The notes: generated by a model not told the origin, from the sequence alone. A stretch of 64,000 bases of DNA from Caryophanon sp036309765 (GCA_036309765.1 JAXJTE010000072.1:1-64000), one strand, 5' to 3'; shown: positions 36,224 to 43,921, numbered from the stretch's first letter. Numbers and translations are program-made.

Positions 36224-37114
36224 ATGATGGAACAAAATGTAGAAGCAATCAATAATGAAGTAGTCATTATTACAGGTATGTCAGGTGCGGGGAAAACCGT
36301 TGCAGTGCAAAGCTTTGAAGATTTAGGCTACTACTGCATCGACAACTTGCCACCAGCCTTACTCGCTACATTTATTAAATTAATGCGCGAATCTGGGCAG
36401 CATATTCAAAAAGTAGCGGTCGTAATGGATTTACGCGGCGGCGAATTTTTCGAGGCGCTCATTGACGCGATTGACCAAATAGAGCATCAAAAAGGCATTG
36501 CACCACATATTTTATTTTTAGATGCGAACAATGAATCACTCGTGCGTCGCTACAAGGAATCGCGTCGTTCACACCCGCTTGCGAAAAACAGCTTGCCGCT
36601 AGAAGGAATTGCACGCGAGCGCGAAATTTTAGCTGACGTGAAAATGCGCGCACATACGGTGATTAATACGTCGTTACTAAAGCCACGCGAGCTACGTGAA
36701 AAGCTAGTAAGCGATTTTTCAGGGCAAAAGGCGAGCATGTTTACGATCAACGTCATGTCGTTTGGCTTTAAGCACGGTATGCCGATCGATGCGGACTTAG
36801 TGTTTGACGTGCGCTTTTTACCGAACCCGTATTACATCGATGAGCTGCGTCCGAAAACAGGTTTGCAGCACGAAGTATCGTCGTACGTATTAGCGCAGCC
36901 AGAAGCGCAGGAGCTAGCCGAGAAGCTAACGGATTTATTTGCGTTTATGGTGCCGCAATACAAAAAAGAAGGCAAGTCACAGCTTGTCATTGCGTTTGGT
37001 TGTACAGGTGGTCAGCACCGTTCTGTCACGTTCGCGGAATATTTCGGCGAGCATTTAGCACAACTAGAGCCAACGCACATTACGCATCGAGATATTAACT
37101 TACGAAAGGCGTGA
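36224..37114 (+). CDS. rapZ: RNase adapter / nucleotide-binding protein RapZ family (YvcJ)
   Basis: 296 residues. Walker A GMSGAGKT at 18-25 (ATG 36224; ATG 36227 equally possible), GYYCIDNLPPAL segment, and the C-terminal domain with FGCTGGQHRSVTFAEY. In enterobacteria RapZ controls glmS through sRNA decay; in B. subtilis YvcJ is a nucleotide-binding protein with a less clear role. Sits 4 nt before yvcK. Confidence 0.95.
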   Translation: MMEQNVEAINNEVVIITGMSGAGKTVAVQSFEDLGYYCIDNLPPALLATFIKLMRESGQHIQKVAVVMDLRGGEFFEALIDAIDQIEHQKGIAPHILFLDANNESLVRRYKESRRSHPLAKNSLPLEGIAREREILADVKMRAHTVINTSLLKPRELREKLVSDFSGQKASMFTINVMSFGFKHGMPIDADLVFDVRFLPNPYYIDELRPKTGLQHEVSSYVLAQPEAQELAEKLTDLFAFMVPQYKKEGKSQLVIAFGCTGGQHRSVTFAEYFGEHLAQLEPTHITHRDINLRKA

Positions 37115-37118
37115 CCGC

Positions 37119-38114
37119 ATGAAGAAAAAGAAGTTTCGAATTGTGATAGTAGGCGGGGGCACAGGACTTTCAACGGTGCTACGCGGTTTAAAGACAAGTG
37201 AACTTTTAGACATTACAGCGATTGTAACCGTAGCAGACGACGGAGGAAGCTCTGGGCGTTTACGTGAGGATTACCACATTCCACCTCCAGGAGACGTTCG
37301 AAACGTCATTGCGGCATTATCGGAAGTTGAACCTCTAGTTGAGCGCATGTTCCAGTATCGCTTCACGCAGTCGCAAACGCTCGGCGGACATTCGCTCGGC
37401 AACTTAATGTTAACGGCATTAACGGACATTACAGGCGACTTTAATTATGCTGTTGCGGAAATGAGTAAAGTATTTAATGTGCGTGGCAAAGTGCTACCGG
37501 CATCAAACGAGCGCGTTACGTTATACGCAGAACTAGAAGACAATAGTTTCGTCGTCGGGGAATCAAACATTCCAAAAGCGCCGGCGAAAATTCGTCATGT
37601 ATATTTAGAGCCAGCGAACGCACAAGCATTGCCCGAAACGATTCGCGCCATTCGACTTGCCGATTTAATTTTAATTGGGCCAGGTAGCCTTTATACGAGC
37701 ATCATTCCGAACTTGCTCGTGCCAGAAATTGGTGAAGCAATCGTCAAAGCATCAGGACGCAAAGTATATATCGGGAACTTAATGACACAAAAGGGCGAGA
37801 CGTCTGACATGTCTGCAAGCGATCACGTGGAGGCGTTGTATAAGCACGTTGGCACGCCATTTTTACACCACATTTTAGTGAACGATATGGAGTTGCCACA
37901 AGACGTGCGTAACGTATACAAGCAGGAGCAAGCCGAGCCAATTGTTACGGACGTTCAGGCATTGCAGGCGATGGGCTTACAAGTGCATTGCTATCCAACC
38001 GCTACATATAAGGACGGCATTGTGCGACATGATGCGCAAAACGTTCGCATTTGGCTTGAGGAATTTTTACGCACGCACGGCTCGACACGAAAACGCATAT
38101 TAAAAACGATGTAA
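37119..38114 (+). CDS. glmR: YvcK/GlmR family gluconeogenesis factor
   Basis: 331 residues. Opens with the binding motif IVIVGGGTGLSTVLRGLK, then VADDGGSSGRLRED, PPPGDVRNVI and GGHSLGNLMLTAL, all signatures of the CofD-like YvcK family. In B. subtilis the UDP-GlcNAc-binding protein promotes carbon flow to cell-wall precursor synthesis under gluconeogenic growth. Part of the conserved rapZ-yvcK-whiA triad. Confidence 0.95.
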   Translation: MKKKKFRIVIVGGGTGLSTVLRGLKTSELLDITAIVTVADDGGSSGRLREDYHIPPPGDVRNVIAALSEVEPLVERMFQYRFTQSQTLGGHSLGNLMLTALTDITGDFNYAVAEMSKVFNVRGKVLPASNERVTLYAELEDNSFVVGESNIPKAPAKIRHVYLEPANAQALPETIRAIRLADLILIGPGSLYTSIIPNLLVPEIGEAIVKASGRKVYIGNLMTQKGETSDMSASDHVEALYKHVGTPFLHHILVNDMELPQDVRNVYKQEQAEPIVTDVQALQAMGLQVHCYPTATYKDGIVRHDAQNVRIWLEEFLRTHGSTRKRILKTM

Positions 38115-38136
38115 CCATTTGAAAGGGGGAGCTAGC

Positions 38137-39078
38137 ATGTCATTTGCTTCAGAAACGAAAAAAGAATTAACGCACATTGAAGCGGACGACCGCACGTTAA
38201 AAGCTGAAATTTCCGCCTTAATTCAAATGAATGGCTCGCTGTCGTTTGCGAATCGACAGCTAAGCTTAGACATTCAAACGGAAAACGCGGCAATTGCTCG
38301 TCGTCTTTATACGAACTTAAAGCGCTTATACAATTACAATGTGGAGCTGCTCGTTCGTAAAAAAATGCGGCTGAAAAAAAATAACGTCTACATTTGCCGC
38401 ATACGCGACGAGGCGAAAGTGCTGCTACAAGATTTACACATCATTACCGATGATTTTCAGTTCCAGCATGAAATCGCCAAGGAGCTCATTCCACGTACGA
38501 ATGAAAAGCGTGGCTATTTGCGTGGCGCATTTTTAGCGGGAGGCTCGGTGAATAACCCAGAAACGTCTGCGTACCATTTAGAAATTTCAACGCTGTACAA
38601 GGAACACGGCGAATCCATTATGCACCTCATGAACGAGTTCGGCTTAAATGCGAAAACGATTGAGCGCAAAAAAGGGTTCGTGACGTACTTAAAAGAAGCG
38701 GAAAAAATTTCAGATTTCCTCAGCATTATCGGGGCAACGCAGGCGATGCTCAAGTTTGAGGACGTGCGCATTGTGCGTGACGTGCGAAACAGTGTCAACC
38801 GCATCGTCAACTGTGAAACGGCAAACTTAAACAAAACAATTGGGGCGGCGCTGCGACAAGTCGAAAACATTCGCTTTATCGACAAGACGATTGGGCTCGA
38901 TCAATTGCCAGAAAAGCTGCGCGAAATTGCGCGTCTACGTGTCGAGTATCAGGACGTGACGTTAAAGGAGCTAGGCGAGATGGTATCAACAGGTACGGTG
39001 AGCAAGTCAGGCGTCAATCATCGCCTGCGCAAAATTGATGAAATTGCGGATTCATTACGCAGCAATCAAATTGGTTAA
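38137..39078 (+). CDS. whiA: Sporulation/cell-division regulator WhiA
   Basis: 313 residues from ATG 38137 (GAAAGGGGGAG upstream). N-terminal region related to LAGLIDADG homing endonucleases (RGAFLAGGSVNNPETSAYHLEI) without nuclease function expected, and a C-terminal helix-turn-helix (LPEKLREIARLR ... LGEMVSTGTVSKSGVNHRLRKI). Linked to cell division in B. subtilis. Followed by a terminator, so crh is transcribed separately. Confidence 0.95.
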   Translation: MSFASETKKELTHIEADDRTLKAEISALIQMNGSLSFANRQLSLDIQTENAAIARRLYTNLKRLYNYNVELLVRKKMRLKKNNVYICRIRDEAKVLLQDLHIITDDFQFQHEIAKELIPRTNEKRGYLRGAFLAGGSVNNPETSAYHLEISTLYKEHGESIMHLMNEFGLNAKTIERKKGFVTYLKEAEKISDFLSIIGATQAMLKFEDVRIVRDVRNSVNRIVNCETANLNKTIGAALRQVENIRFIDKTIGLDQLPEKLREIARLRVEYQDVTLKELGEMVSTGTVSKSGVNHRLRKIDEIADSLRSNQIG

Positions 39079-39083
39079 TAATG

Positions 39084-39121
39084 AAAGCTTATGTTCGTTT
39101 TTTGAGCGAGATAAGCTTTTT
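39084..39121 (+). terminator. Terminator between whiA and crh
   Basis: AAAGCTTAT (39084-39092) pairs perfectly with ATAAGCTTT (39111-39119), followed by Ts. Confidence 0.85.
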
Positions 39122-39134
39122 CTTTCAGGAATGG

Positions 39135-39163
39135 TTGTTCTTTTGTAAGCGTTTCGATAATAT
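39135..39163 (+). promoter_or_regulatory. crh promoter with embedded cre-like site
   Basis: TTGTTC (39135-39140), 17-nt spacer, TAATAT (39158-39163). The spacer carries TGTAAGCGTTTCGA (39144-39157), which matches 12 of 14 positions of the CcpA consensus TGWAANCGNTNWCA. Binding there would block RNA polymerase. Confidence 0.55.
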
Positions 39164-39212
39164 AGAAATAAAGAGAAGTAGCGTGTATGAAATGGAAAAA
39201 GAGGTGAACAAA

Positions 39213-39464
39213 GTGGAACGTCAAAAAGAGATTACATTGAAGATGGGCTTACAGGCACGTCAAGCGGCACTATTTGTCCAAGAGGCAAACCGTCACGGCG
39301 CAGATATTTTTCTGCAAAAGGACGAGAAAAAAGTAAACGCCAAATCAATTATGGGGATTATGAGCTTAGCGATTGCAAAAGGCTCAGTCGTGACATTAAT
39401 CGCAGACGGTGACGATGCAGAAAAAGCAGTCAACGCATTAGCGAACTTAATTGGTGCGGAGTAA
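39213..39464 (+). CDS. crh: Catabolite repression HPr-like protein Crh
   Basis: 83 residues starting at GTG 39213, placed by AGAGGTG; the frame is open much further upstream but without a ribosome site. HPr fold with Gln14 where HPr has the PTS-phosphorylated His15, and the regulatory serine kept in NAKSIMG (Ser45, equal to Ser46). So it can be modified by HprK but not take part in sugar transport. The family has GLQARPAALFVQEAN; here the Pro is Gln. It should act as a CcpA co-repressor. Confidence 0.93.
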   Translation: MERQKEITLKMGLQARQAALFVQEANRHGADIFLQKDEKKVNAKSIMGIMSLAIAKGSVVTLIADGDDAEKAVNALANLIGAE

Positions 39465-39491
39465 TTGCGCACAGTTACATAGAACAAATCG

Positions 39492-39523
39492 AAGCGGTGG
39501 AGGTAAACTCTGCCGCTTTTTTT
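39492..39523 (+). terminator. Terminator of crh
   Basis: AAGCGG near 39492-39497 pairs with CCGCTT (39513-39518), with GAG/CTC inside, followed by seven Ts. Confidence 0.85.
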
Positions 39524-39530
39524 ATTGAGC

Positions 39531-39567
39531 AAAAAAAAGCGGCGCACAGCTAATCGCTGCACACCGC
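39531..39567 (-). terminator. Terminator of the tRNA-Arg gene
   Basis: On the minus strand, arms 39556-39567 and 39539-39550 pair with one mismatch, followed by eight Ts. Confidence 0.88.
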
Positions 39568-39574
39568 CAATGTA

Positions 39575-39646
39575 CGCCCTCGGAGGGAATCGAACCCCCA
39601 GCCTAAGAACCGGAATCTTATGTTTTATCCGTTAAACTACGAGGGC
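39575..39646 (-). tRNA. trnR: tRNA-Arg (anticodon CCG)
   Basis: 72 nt, cloverleaf by eye: acceptor GCCCTCG/CGAGGGC, D-arm GTTT/AAAC, anticodon stem TAAGA/TCTTA with loop TTCCGGT giving anticodon CCG, and T-arm with TTCGATT. Discriminator G; CCA is not encoded. Reads CGG codons. A tRNA-Arg at this place next to clpP is also known in B. subtilis. Confidence 0.95.
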
Positions 39647-39682
39647 AAGCTGTTAATGCTATCGAAAGCAACAACATTCATC

Positions 39683-39711
39683 ATTATACACGTTAAAAAA
39701 TGAGGCTTCAA
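39683..39711 (-). promoter_or_regulatory. Promoter of tRNA-Arg
   Basis: On the minus strand TTGAAG (39706-39711), 17-nt spacer, TATAAT (39683-39688), about 37 nt before the tRNA 5' end. Confidence 0.8.
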
Positions 39712-39902
39712 CCGGTTTCCAATAAAATCCGTTGTACGTAATGACAAAATAGGATAAGTAATCAAGAAAAGACGTTTATCGAATTTCAATTTAAGGGTAC
39801 AATAGGTTATGCAAGCATGTAGGCACGTAGCGAGCGTTCGCGGCGTGTGGATACATAGTAAAAGGGGCGCTTTCGCTAGACGTGATTTGTGTGAGTATAT
39901 CA
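39712..39902. other. Intergenic stretch between the tRNA-Arg promoter and the clpP promoter
   Basis: No gene seen. A lone TACAAT hexamer lies near 39798, and a short GCGA/TCGC hairpin near 39827-39843. Neither supports a named feature. Confidence 0.5.
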
Positions 39903-39933
39903 TTTGACCTTTTCTGACTAAAGTGTGTATGAT
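39903..39933 (+). promoter_or_regulatory. clpP promoter overlapped by a CtsR-type box
   Basis: TTTGACC (39903-39909), three bases, TCTGACT (39913-39919): a tandem heptad like the CtsR operator, read on this strand, with the second heptad 5 of 7. TTGACC doubles as -35, with TATGAT at 39928-39933 (18-nt spacer). Implies heat-shock control of clpP by CtsR. Confidence 0.72.
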
Positions 39934-39983
39934 ATGAGTAACGCTAATCATTTAGCAACAAGCGACAATAAGGAGGAACTTCA

Positions 39984-40568
39984 ATGAACTTAATTCCTAC
40001 AGTTATTGAACAAACAAACCGCGGTGAACGTGCGTATGACATTTACTCACGTCTATTAAAGGACCGCATTATTTTACTAGGAAGCGGCATCGATGATAAC
40101 GTAGCAAACTCAATTGTTGCACAGTTATTATTTTTAGCAGCTGAGGACGAAGAGAAAGACATCTACTTATACATTAACTCTCCAGGTGGTTCAATTACAG
40201 CTGGTATGGCGATCTATGACACAATGCAGTTCATTAAGCCGAAAGTACACACAATTTGTATCGGTATGGCCGCGTCAATGGGAGCGTTCTTATTAGCAGC
40301 CGGCGAGCCAGGTCACCGTTACGCATTACCAAACGCAGAAGTGATGATTCACCAACCACTTGGCGGCGCACAAGGCCAAGCGACGGAAATCGAAATCGCT
40401 GCAAAACGTATTTTATTCCTACGCGAAAAGTTAAACAACATTTTAGCTGAGCGCACAGGTCAAACATATGAAACATTAGCGCGTGACACAGAGCGCGACA
40501 ACTTCATGACAGCTGAGCAAGCGAAAGCGTACGGCTTAATTGATACGATTATGGAAAACGCAAAATAA
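39984..40568 (+). CDS. clpP: ATP-dependent Clp protease proteolytic subunit
   Basis: 194 residues. Catalytic Ser98 in GMAASMGAF and His123 in MIHQPLGG, with the Asp of the triad near 172. Forms the tetradecameric barrel used by ClpX/ClpC unfoldases. AAGGAGG precedes the ATG. Own promoter with a CtsR-like box and own terminator. Confidence 0.97.
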   Translation: MNLIPTVIEQTNRGERAYDIYSRLLKDRIILLGSGIDDNVANSIVAQLLFLAAEDEEKDIYLYINSPGGSITAGMAIYDTMQFIKPKVHTICIGMAASMGAFLLAAGEPGHRYALPNAEVMIHQPLGGAQGQATEIEIAAKRILFLREKLNNILAERTGQTYETLARDTERDNFMTAEQAKAYGLIDTIMENAK

Positions 40569-40578
40569 TTAACGAGAG

Positions 40579-40609
40579 GGCGTGCTTCAATTTGGAGCAT
40601 GCCTTTTTT
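40579..40609 (+). terminator. Terminator of clpP
   Basis: GGCGTGCT (40579-40586) pairs with AGCATGCC (40596-40603) with one G-T, followed by six Ts. Confidence 0.9.
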
Positions 40610-40831
40610 CGTTACGCTCGTTATTTTAGTAACAAATTGATGTGTATGGTAAATCGGTTTCACATGAAGACGAAATTTTTGGTGTATCGAGCATTTTTTT
40701 GTTAAAGTCAAAAAGAGTTGTGGAGATAAAACAGTAGATAATTATGTTACTTTCCTGTAAAGTTAGGGATGTTCATATGATATTTATATGAATACCATTT
40801 TACTGTTTCAATATATATATATTTTTTTATA
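40610..40831. other. AT-rich intergenic stretch without a recognised gene
   Basis: Contains the inverted repeat TTCATAT-N7-ATATGAA (40772-40792) and a run of alternating AT followed by seven Ts near 40811-40828. No convincing reading frame or promoter. Confidence 0.5.
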
Positions 40832-40883
40832 GAGAAAAAGCATTATCCAGTAGTTTAGCAGCGTATTGGCAATGCTTTTTCTC
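40832..40883. other. Long hairpin of unknown role
   Basis: GAGAAAAAGCATT (40832-40844) pairs perfectly with AATGCTTTTTCTC (40871-40883); the 26-nt loop can extend the stem through CCA and TGG. It is followed 10 nt later by a terminator. Could be the body of a small RNA or part of a leader. Confidence 0.6.
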
Positions 40884-40893
40884 ATGTACCTGA

Positions 40894-40922
40894 AAGCTCC
40901 CTAACGTCAAGGGGGCTTTTTT
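40894..40922 (+). terminator. Terminator upstream of the amino-acid ABC transporter
   Basis: AAGCTCCC (40894-40901) pairs with GGGGGCTT (40911-40918), one T-G pair, followed by six Ts. It has no obvious gene to terminate, being 325 nt past clpP, which already has a terminator. Confidence 0.82.
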
Positions 40923-40925
40923 ATT

Positions 40926-40943
40926 TGTGCATAAAACCGCACA
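40926..40943. promoter_or_regulatory. ARG-box-like site 1
   Basis: Palindrome TGTGC-N8-GCACA, with the ATAAAA centre typical of ArgR/AhrC sites but poorer arms than the next two sites. Confidence 0.45.
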
Positions 40944-40956
40944 TATATGCACGAAA

Positions 40957-40974
40957 TATACATAAAAATTTAAG
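40957..40974. promoter_or_regulatory. ARG-box-like site 2
   Basis: TACATAAAAATTTAAG matches 13 of 16 positions of the AhrC/ArgR pattern TGAATAAAAATTCAAG recalled from B. subtilis. Confidence 0.6.
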
Positions 40975-40976
40975 TG

Positions 40977-40994
40977 GATGCATAAAAATCGAAC
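40977..40994. promoter_or_regulatory. ARG-box-like site 3
   Basis: TGCATAAAAATCGAAC, 12 of 16 positions. Its centre lies 20 bp from site 2, close to the two-turn spacing of paired ArgR boxes, and it ends 7 bp before the -35 of the transporter promoter. Confidence 0.58.
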
Positions 40995-41001
40995 ATTATA
41001 C

Positions 41002-41030
41002 TTGTGTTCTCGAGGTGTGGGTATTATAAT
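41002..41030 (+). promoter_or_regulatory. Promoter of the amino-acid ABC transporter
   Basis: TTGTGT (41002-41007), 17-nt spacer, TATAAT (41025-41030), about 68 nt before the first start codon. Confidence 0.8.
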
Positions 41031-41097
41031 CATGTCATTGATTATACACACACTTTAATTTTCAGATAAAAGATTTCAGCAAACGGAGGAAACGACA

Positions 41098-41874
41098 ATG
41101 AACAAAAAGAAATGGTTAGCAGTGCCCGTATTCGCAGCAGCGTTATTATTAGGCGCATGCGGTGGCGAAGAAGAGTCAAAAACAGATGAGAACGGCAAAA
41201 TCGTAAAAGTCGTTGCAGGTACAGAAGCAACTTATGCACCGTTTGAATATATGGATGAGAACGGCGAAGTACAAGGCTTCGACAAAGAAATTTTAGAAGC
41301 AATCGGCGAAGAAATGGGCTTTGAAGTAGAAATGAAAAACTTAGGCTGGGAGCCGACATTCAACGCGGTAACGACTGGCGAAATTGACTTAGGCGCATCA
41401 GCGATTACGATTAAAGATGAGCGTAAACAAAACTACGACTTCACAGATTCATACTATCAAGCAAAATTACTAATGGTCGTGAAGGAAGATTCAACAATCG
41501 CATCATTTGATGAATTAAAAGATAAAAAAGTATCGGTACAAATTTCAACGACTGGTCACATCGCCATGCAAGAGCTACAAGGCAAGGGCAGTTCAGACAT
41601 TTTAGCGTATGAAAACTTACCGATTGCCATTCAAGAAGTGGTGAACGGTACGACAGACGCAGCGCTTGGCGATAACGCGGTTGTGCTTGAGTACATTAAA
41701 AACAACCCAGATAAAGGGCTAAAAGTAATTGAAGACGATTCATTCGAAGTAGATGATTTCGGCTTTATGGTGAAAAAGGGTAACACAGAGTTATTAGATG
41801 TATTAAACGAAGGTTTACAAAAAATTAAAGACAACGGCAAGTTAGCTGAAATTACAGGAACTGAGCTAGAGTAG
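41098..41874 (+). CDS. Polar amino-acid ABC transporter, solute-binding lipoprotein
   Basis: 258 residues. Lipobox LLGAC with Cys21, acidic linker, then a periplasmic-binding-protein family 3 fold (GTEATYAPFEYMDENGEVQGFDKEI at 41-65 contains the family signature start). The Asp and Arg that clamp the amino-acid head group are expected in GASAITIKDERKQ. ARG-box-like sites upstream suggest arginine or another basic amino acid as substrate, but the sequence alone does not prove this. A hairpin terminator and a type A repeat separate it from the permease gene. Confidence 0.9.
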   Translation: MNKKKWLAVPVFAAALLLGACGGEEESKTDENGKIVKVVAGTEATYAPFEYMDENGEVQGFDKEILEAIGEEMGFEVEMKNLGWEPTFNAVTTGEIDLGASAITIKDERKQNYDFTDSYYQAKLLMVVKEDSTIASFDELKDKKVSVQISTTGHIAMQELQGKGSSDILAYENLPIAIQEVVNGTTDAALGDNAVVLEYIKNNPDKGLKVIEDDSFEVDDFGFMVKKGNTELLDVLNEGLQKIKDNGKLAEITGTELE

Positions 41875-41890
41875 TTTGATTGTACGTACG

Positions 41891-41919
41891 CCACTCGTTC
41901 GTCTAGAGCGAGTGGTTTT
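41891..41919 (+). terminator. Intra-operon terminator after the binding protein
   Basis: CCACTCG (41891-41897) pairs with CGAGTGG (41909-41915), followed by TTTTG. The short T-run suggests partial termination, giving excess binding protein over permease. Confidence 0.78.
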
Positions 41920-41971
41920 GTATGTGGAAATTTAAAAACATACAGACGGACTTTTATGGGTAACGTATAGT

Positions 41972-42090
41972 ATGTATGGAGACGAATAATAGCTCGAAGC
42001 GAGAGGCGGACTCCAGCGGGAAAAGCGTGAGATTACAAGCTCACGCCACGCCCGCGGAAAGCCTGCCTCGACAGCGAAGAGCGAGTACAT
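41972..42090 (+). repeat. Type A structured intergenic repeat, copy A2
   Basis: Helices: GCTC (41992-41995)/GAGC (42079-42082); GAGGC (42003-42007)/GCCTC (42065-42069); GCGGG (42016-42020)/CCCGC (42051-42055); inner hairpin GCGTGAG (42025-42031)/CTCACGC (42040-42046). Outermost ATGTA/TACAT is weak. Lies between the binding-protein and permease genes. Confidence 0.85.
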
Positions 42091-42126
42091 TCAAAACTAA
42101 AACTGAATTAAAAGGAGGGTCCTTCG

Positions 42127-42816
42127 ATGGATTTCATTCAATGGGAAATGATTTGGGATTATCGTGAAATGTACTTAAAAGGTATTTGGGTCACGATTAG
42201 TTTAACCTTATGCGGTTATCTCGGCGGCGTCATTTTAGGTTTATTTTTAGGGCTTGGGCAAATCGCAAAGAAAAAATGGATTTACTGGCCATGTAAAATT
42301 TATGTCGATGTGTTCCGAGGCACACCGATGCTTGTACAAATTTTCATTATTCACTTAGCTTTACTACCATCAATATTTGGACAGTCATTTGGCTGGTTTA
42401 CATCAGGGGTGATTGCACTCGTATTAAACAGTGCCGCATACAACGCAGAAATTTTCCGTGCAGGTATTCAAGCAGTGCCAAAAGGACAAATGGAAGCAGC
42501 GCGTTCACTTGGTTTAACACATTCACAGGCGATGCGTAAAGTCATTTTACCGCAAGCATTCCGCCGCATGATTCCACCACTAGGAAATGAATTTATCGCA
42601 TTACTGAAAGACTCATCATTAGTTATGGTTATTGCGGCACCAGATATTTTATACGTAAGTAAAATCATTGCAGGTACGTATCAGCGTTTCTGGGAGCCGT
42701 ACATTTTCGCAGCACTTATTTACTTAGTATTAACGTATGCGGTTACGAAGCTTGTGGCGTACATCGAAAAACGCACAAACAATACTATTAACCCACGTAA
42801 AGGAGCACGCGCATAA
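42127..42816 (+). CDS. Amino-acid ABC transporter permease
   Basis: 229 residues, about five membrane helices (first around 20-40). HisM/GlnP-type permease with the ATPase-contact loop EAARSLGLTHSQAMRKVILPQA and the early VFRGTPMLVQ motif. AAAAGGAGGG precedes the ATG. Its stop shares one base with the ATPase start, so the two are coupled. Confidence 0.93.
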   Translation: MDFIQWEMIWDYREMYLKGIWVTISLTLCGYLGGVILGLFLGLGQIAKKKWIYWPCKIYVDVFRGTPMLVQIFIIHLALLPSIFGQSFGWFTSGVIALVLNSAAYNAEIFRAGIQAVPKGQMEAARSLGLTHSQAMRKVILPQAFRRMIPPLGNEFIALLKDSSLVMVIAAPDILYVSKIIAGTYQRFWEPYIFAALIYLVLTYAVTKLVAYIEKRTNNTINPRKGARA

Positions 42817-43538
42817 TGATTAAAGTAGAGAATTTACAAAAGTCGTATGGTGACCTGCACGTATTAAAAGGGATTGATTATGAAATTCATGAAGGGCAAG
42901 TCGTTTGCGTCATCGGTCCTTCTGGTTCAGGGAAAAGTACATTTTTACGTTGCTTAAACTTACTTGAAGAAGTAACAGGCGGCGCGGTGTACATCGAAGG
43001 GAAAAAAATTAACGATCCGAAAAACGACATTAACACAATTCGTGCGGACGTTGGCATGGTGTTCCAGCAGTTCAACTTATTCCCGCATATGTCGGTGCTT
43101 GATAACGTGACGATGGCTCCGATGCAAGTGCGCAAAGTATCAAAGGCAGAAGCGGAGAAAAAGGCACTCGTGTTACTTGAGAAAGTCGGGCTTGGCGAAA
43201 AAGCAGACAACTTCCCAGAGCAGCTTTCAGGCGGTCAGCAGCAACGTGTCGCGATTGCGCGTGCGTTAGCGATGGAGCCGAAAGTGTTATTATTCGATGA
43301 GCCAACGTCAGCGCTTGACCCAGAAATGGTAAAAGAAGTGCTTGCGGTGATGAAAGATTTAGCCGAAGAGGGCATGACGATGGTTGTTGTTACACATGAG
43401 ATGGGCTTTGCGCGTGAAATGGGCGACCGCGTTATTTTCATGGACGGCGGTTATATCGTAGAAGAAGGCGAGCCAGAAGATGTGTTTGGCAATCCGCAGC
43501 AAGAGCGTACGAAAGCATTTTTAAGTAAAGTACTCTAA
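42816..43538 (+). CDS. Amino-acid ABC transporter ATPase
   Basis: 240 residues. Walker A GPSGSGKST, Q-loop FQQFNLFPHM, signature LSGGQQQR, Walker B LLFDEPTSALDPE, switch His in VVTHEM. Belongs to the polar amino-acid (GlnQ/ArtM-type) group by its VLDNVTMAP segment. Last gene of the transporter operon; terminator follows. Confidence 0.95.
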   Translation: MIKVENLQKSYGDLHVLKGIDYEIHEGQVVCVIGPSGSGKSTFLRCLNLLEEVTGGAVYIEGKKINDPKNDINTIRADVGMVFQQFNLFPHMSVLDNVTMAPMQVRKVSKAEAEKKALVLLEKVGLGEKADNFPEQLSGGQQQRVAIARALAMEPKVLLFDEPTSALDPEMVKEVLAVMKDLAEEGMTMVVVTHEMGFAREMGDRVIFMDGGYIVEEGEPEDVFGNPQQERTKAFLSKVL

Positions 43539-43543
43539 AATAG

Positions 43544-43574
43544 AGCGTAACGGCATGTCCGTTGCGCTTTTTTT
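43544..43574 (+). terminator. Terminator of the amino-acid transporter operon
   Basis: AGCGTAACGG (43544-43553) pairs with CCGTTGCGCT (43559-43568) with one T-G pair, followed by seven Ts. Confidence 0.9.
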
Positions 43575-43592
43575 ATTTTAGGGGGAGAGAAA

Positions 43593-43832
43593 ATGGAGCT
43601 TCTATTATATACACATCCGAACTGCCCGCTTTGTGACGACGCGAAGCAGCTGTTACGTCTGCTGCAAGACGATGTTTCGTTTTCATGGCAGGAAGTAAAC
43701 ATTGAAGAGGACGACGCATTGCACGAGCAGTTTTGCATCATGATTCCGGTCATCGCACATAACGGCGACATTTTACAGCAAGGAAACGTCGATTACATCG
43801 AGCTAGAGGAAGCGATTATGGCACGTCTTTGA
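43593..43832 (+). CDS. Glutaredoxin-like thiol-redox protein
   Basis: 79 residues, thioredoxin fold. Active-site CPLC at Cys11-Cys14, cis-Pro in MIPVIAHNGD. Resembles the small glutaredoxin-family (DUF836-like) proteins; no glutathione is expected in Bacillales, so the partner may be thioredoxin or bacillithiol. AGGGGGAGAG precedes the ATG. Lies alone before the cggR promoter. Confidence 0.85.
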   Translation: MELLLYTHPNCPLCDDAKQLLRLLQDDVSFSWQEVNIEEDDALHEQFCIMIPVIAHNGDILQQGNVDYIELEEAIMARL

Positions 43833-43861
43833 ACGGGAAATGAGTGATTTGTAGCGAATTG

Positions 43862-43890
43862 TTGCGGTAAATAACGAATGATTGTATAAT
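43862..43890 (+). promoter_or_regulatory. Promoter of cggR-gap
   Basis: TTGCGG (43862-43867), 17-nt spacer, TATAAT (43885-43890). Confidence 0.75.
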
Positions 43891-43921
43891 GAACTCAATT
43901 AATGAATTTTTTTGCGCTTTG

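Noticed and set aside
39213..39464. Calling this gene ptsH (HPr)
   Set aside because: The PTS-phosphorylated His is replaced by Gln, and it lies behind whiA, so it is Crh.
41976..42167. Open frame across repeat A2 coding for a peptide with EADSSGKSV and HATPAESLP
   Set aside because: The same peptide appears from repeat A4 (61882-62082). It is a translation of the type A element, without a proper ribosome site, and it runs into the permease start.
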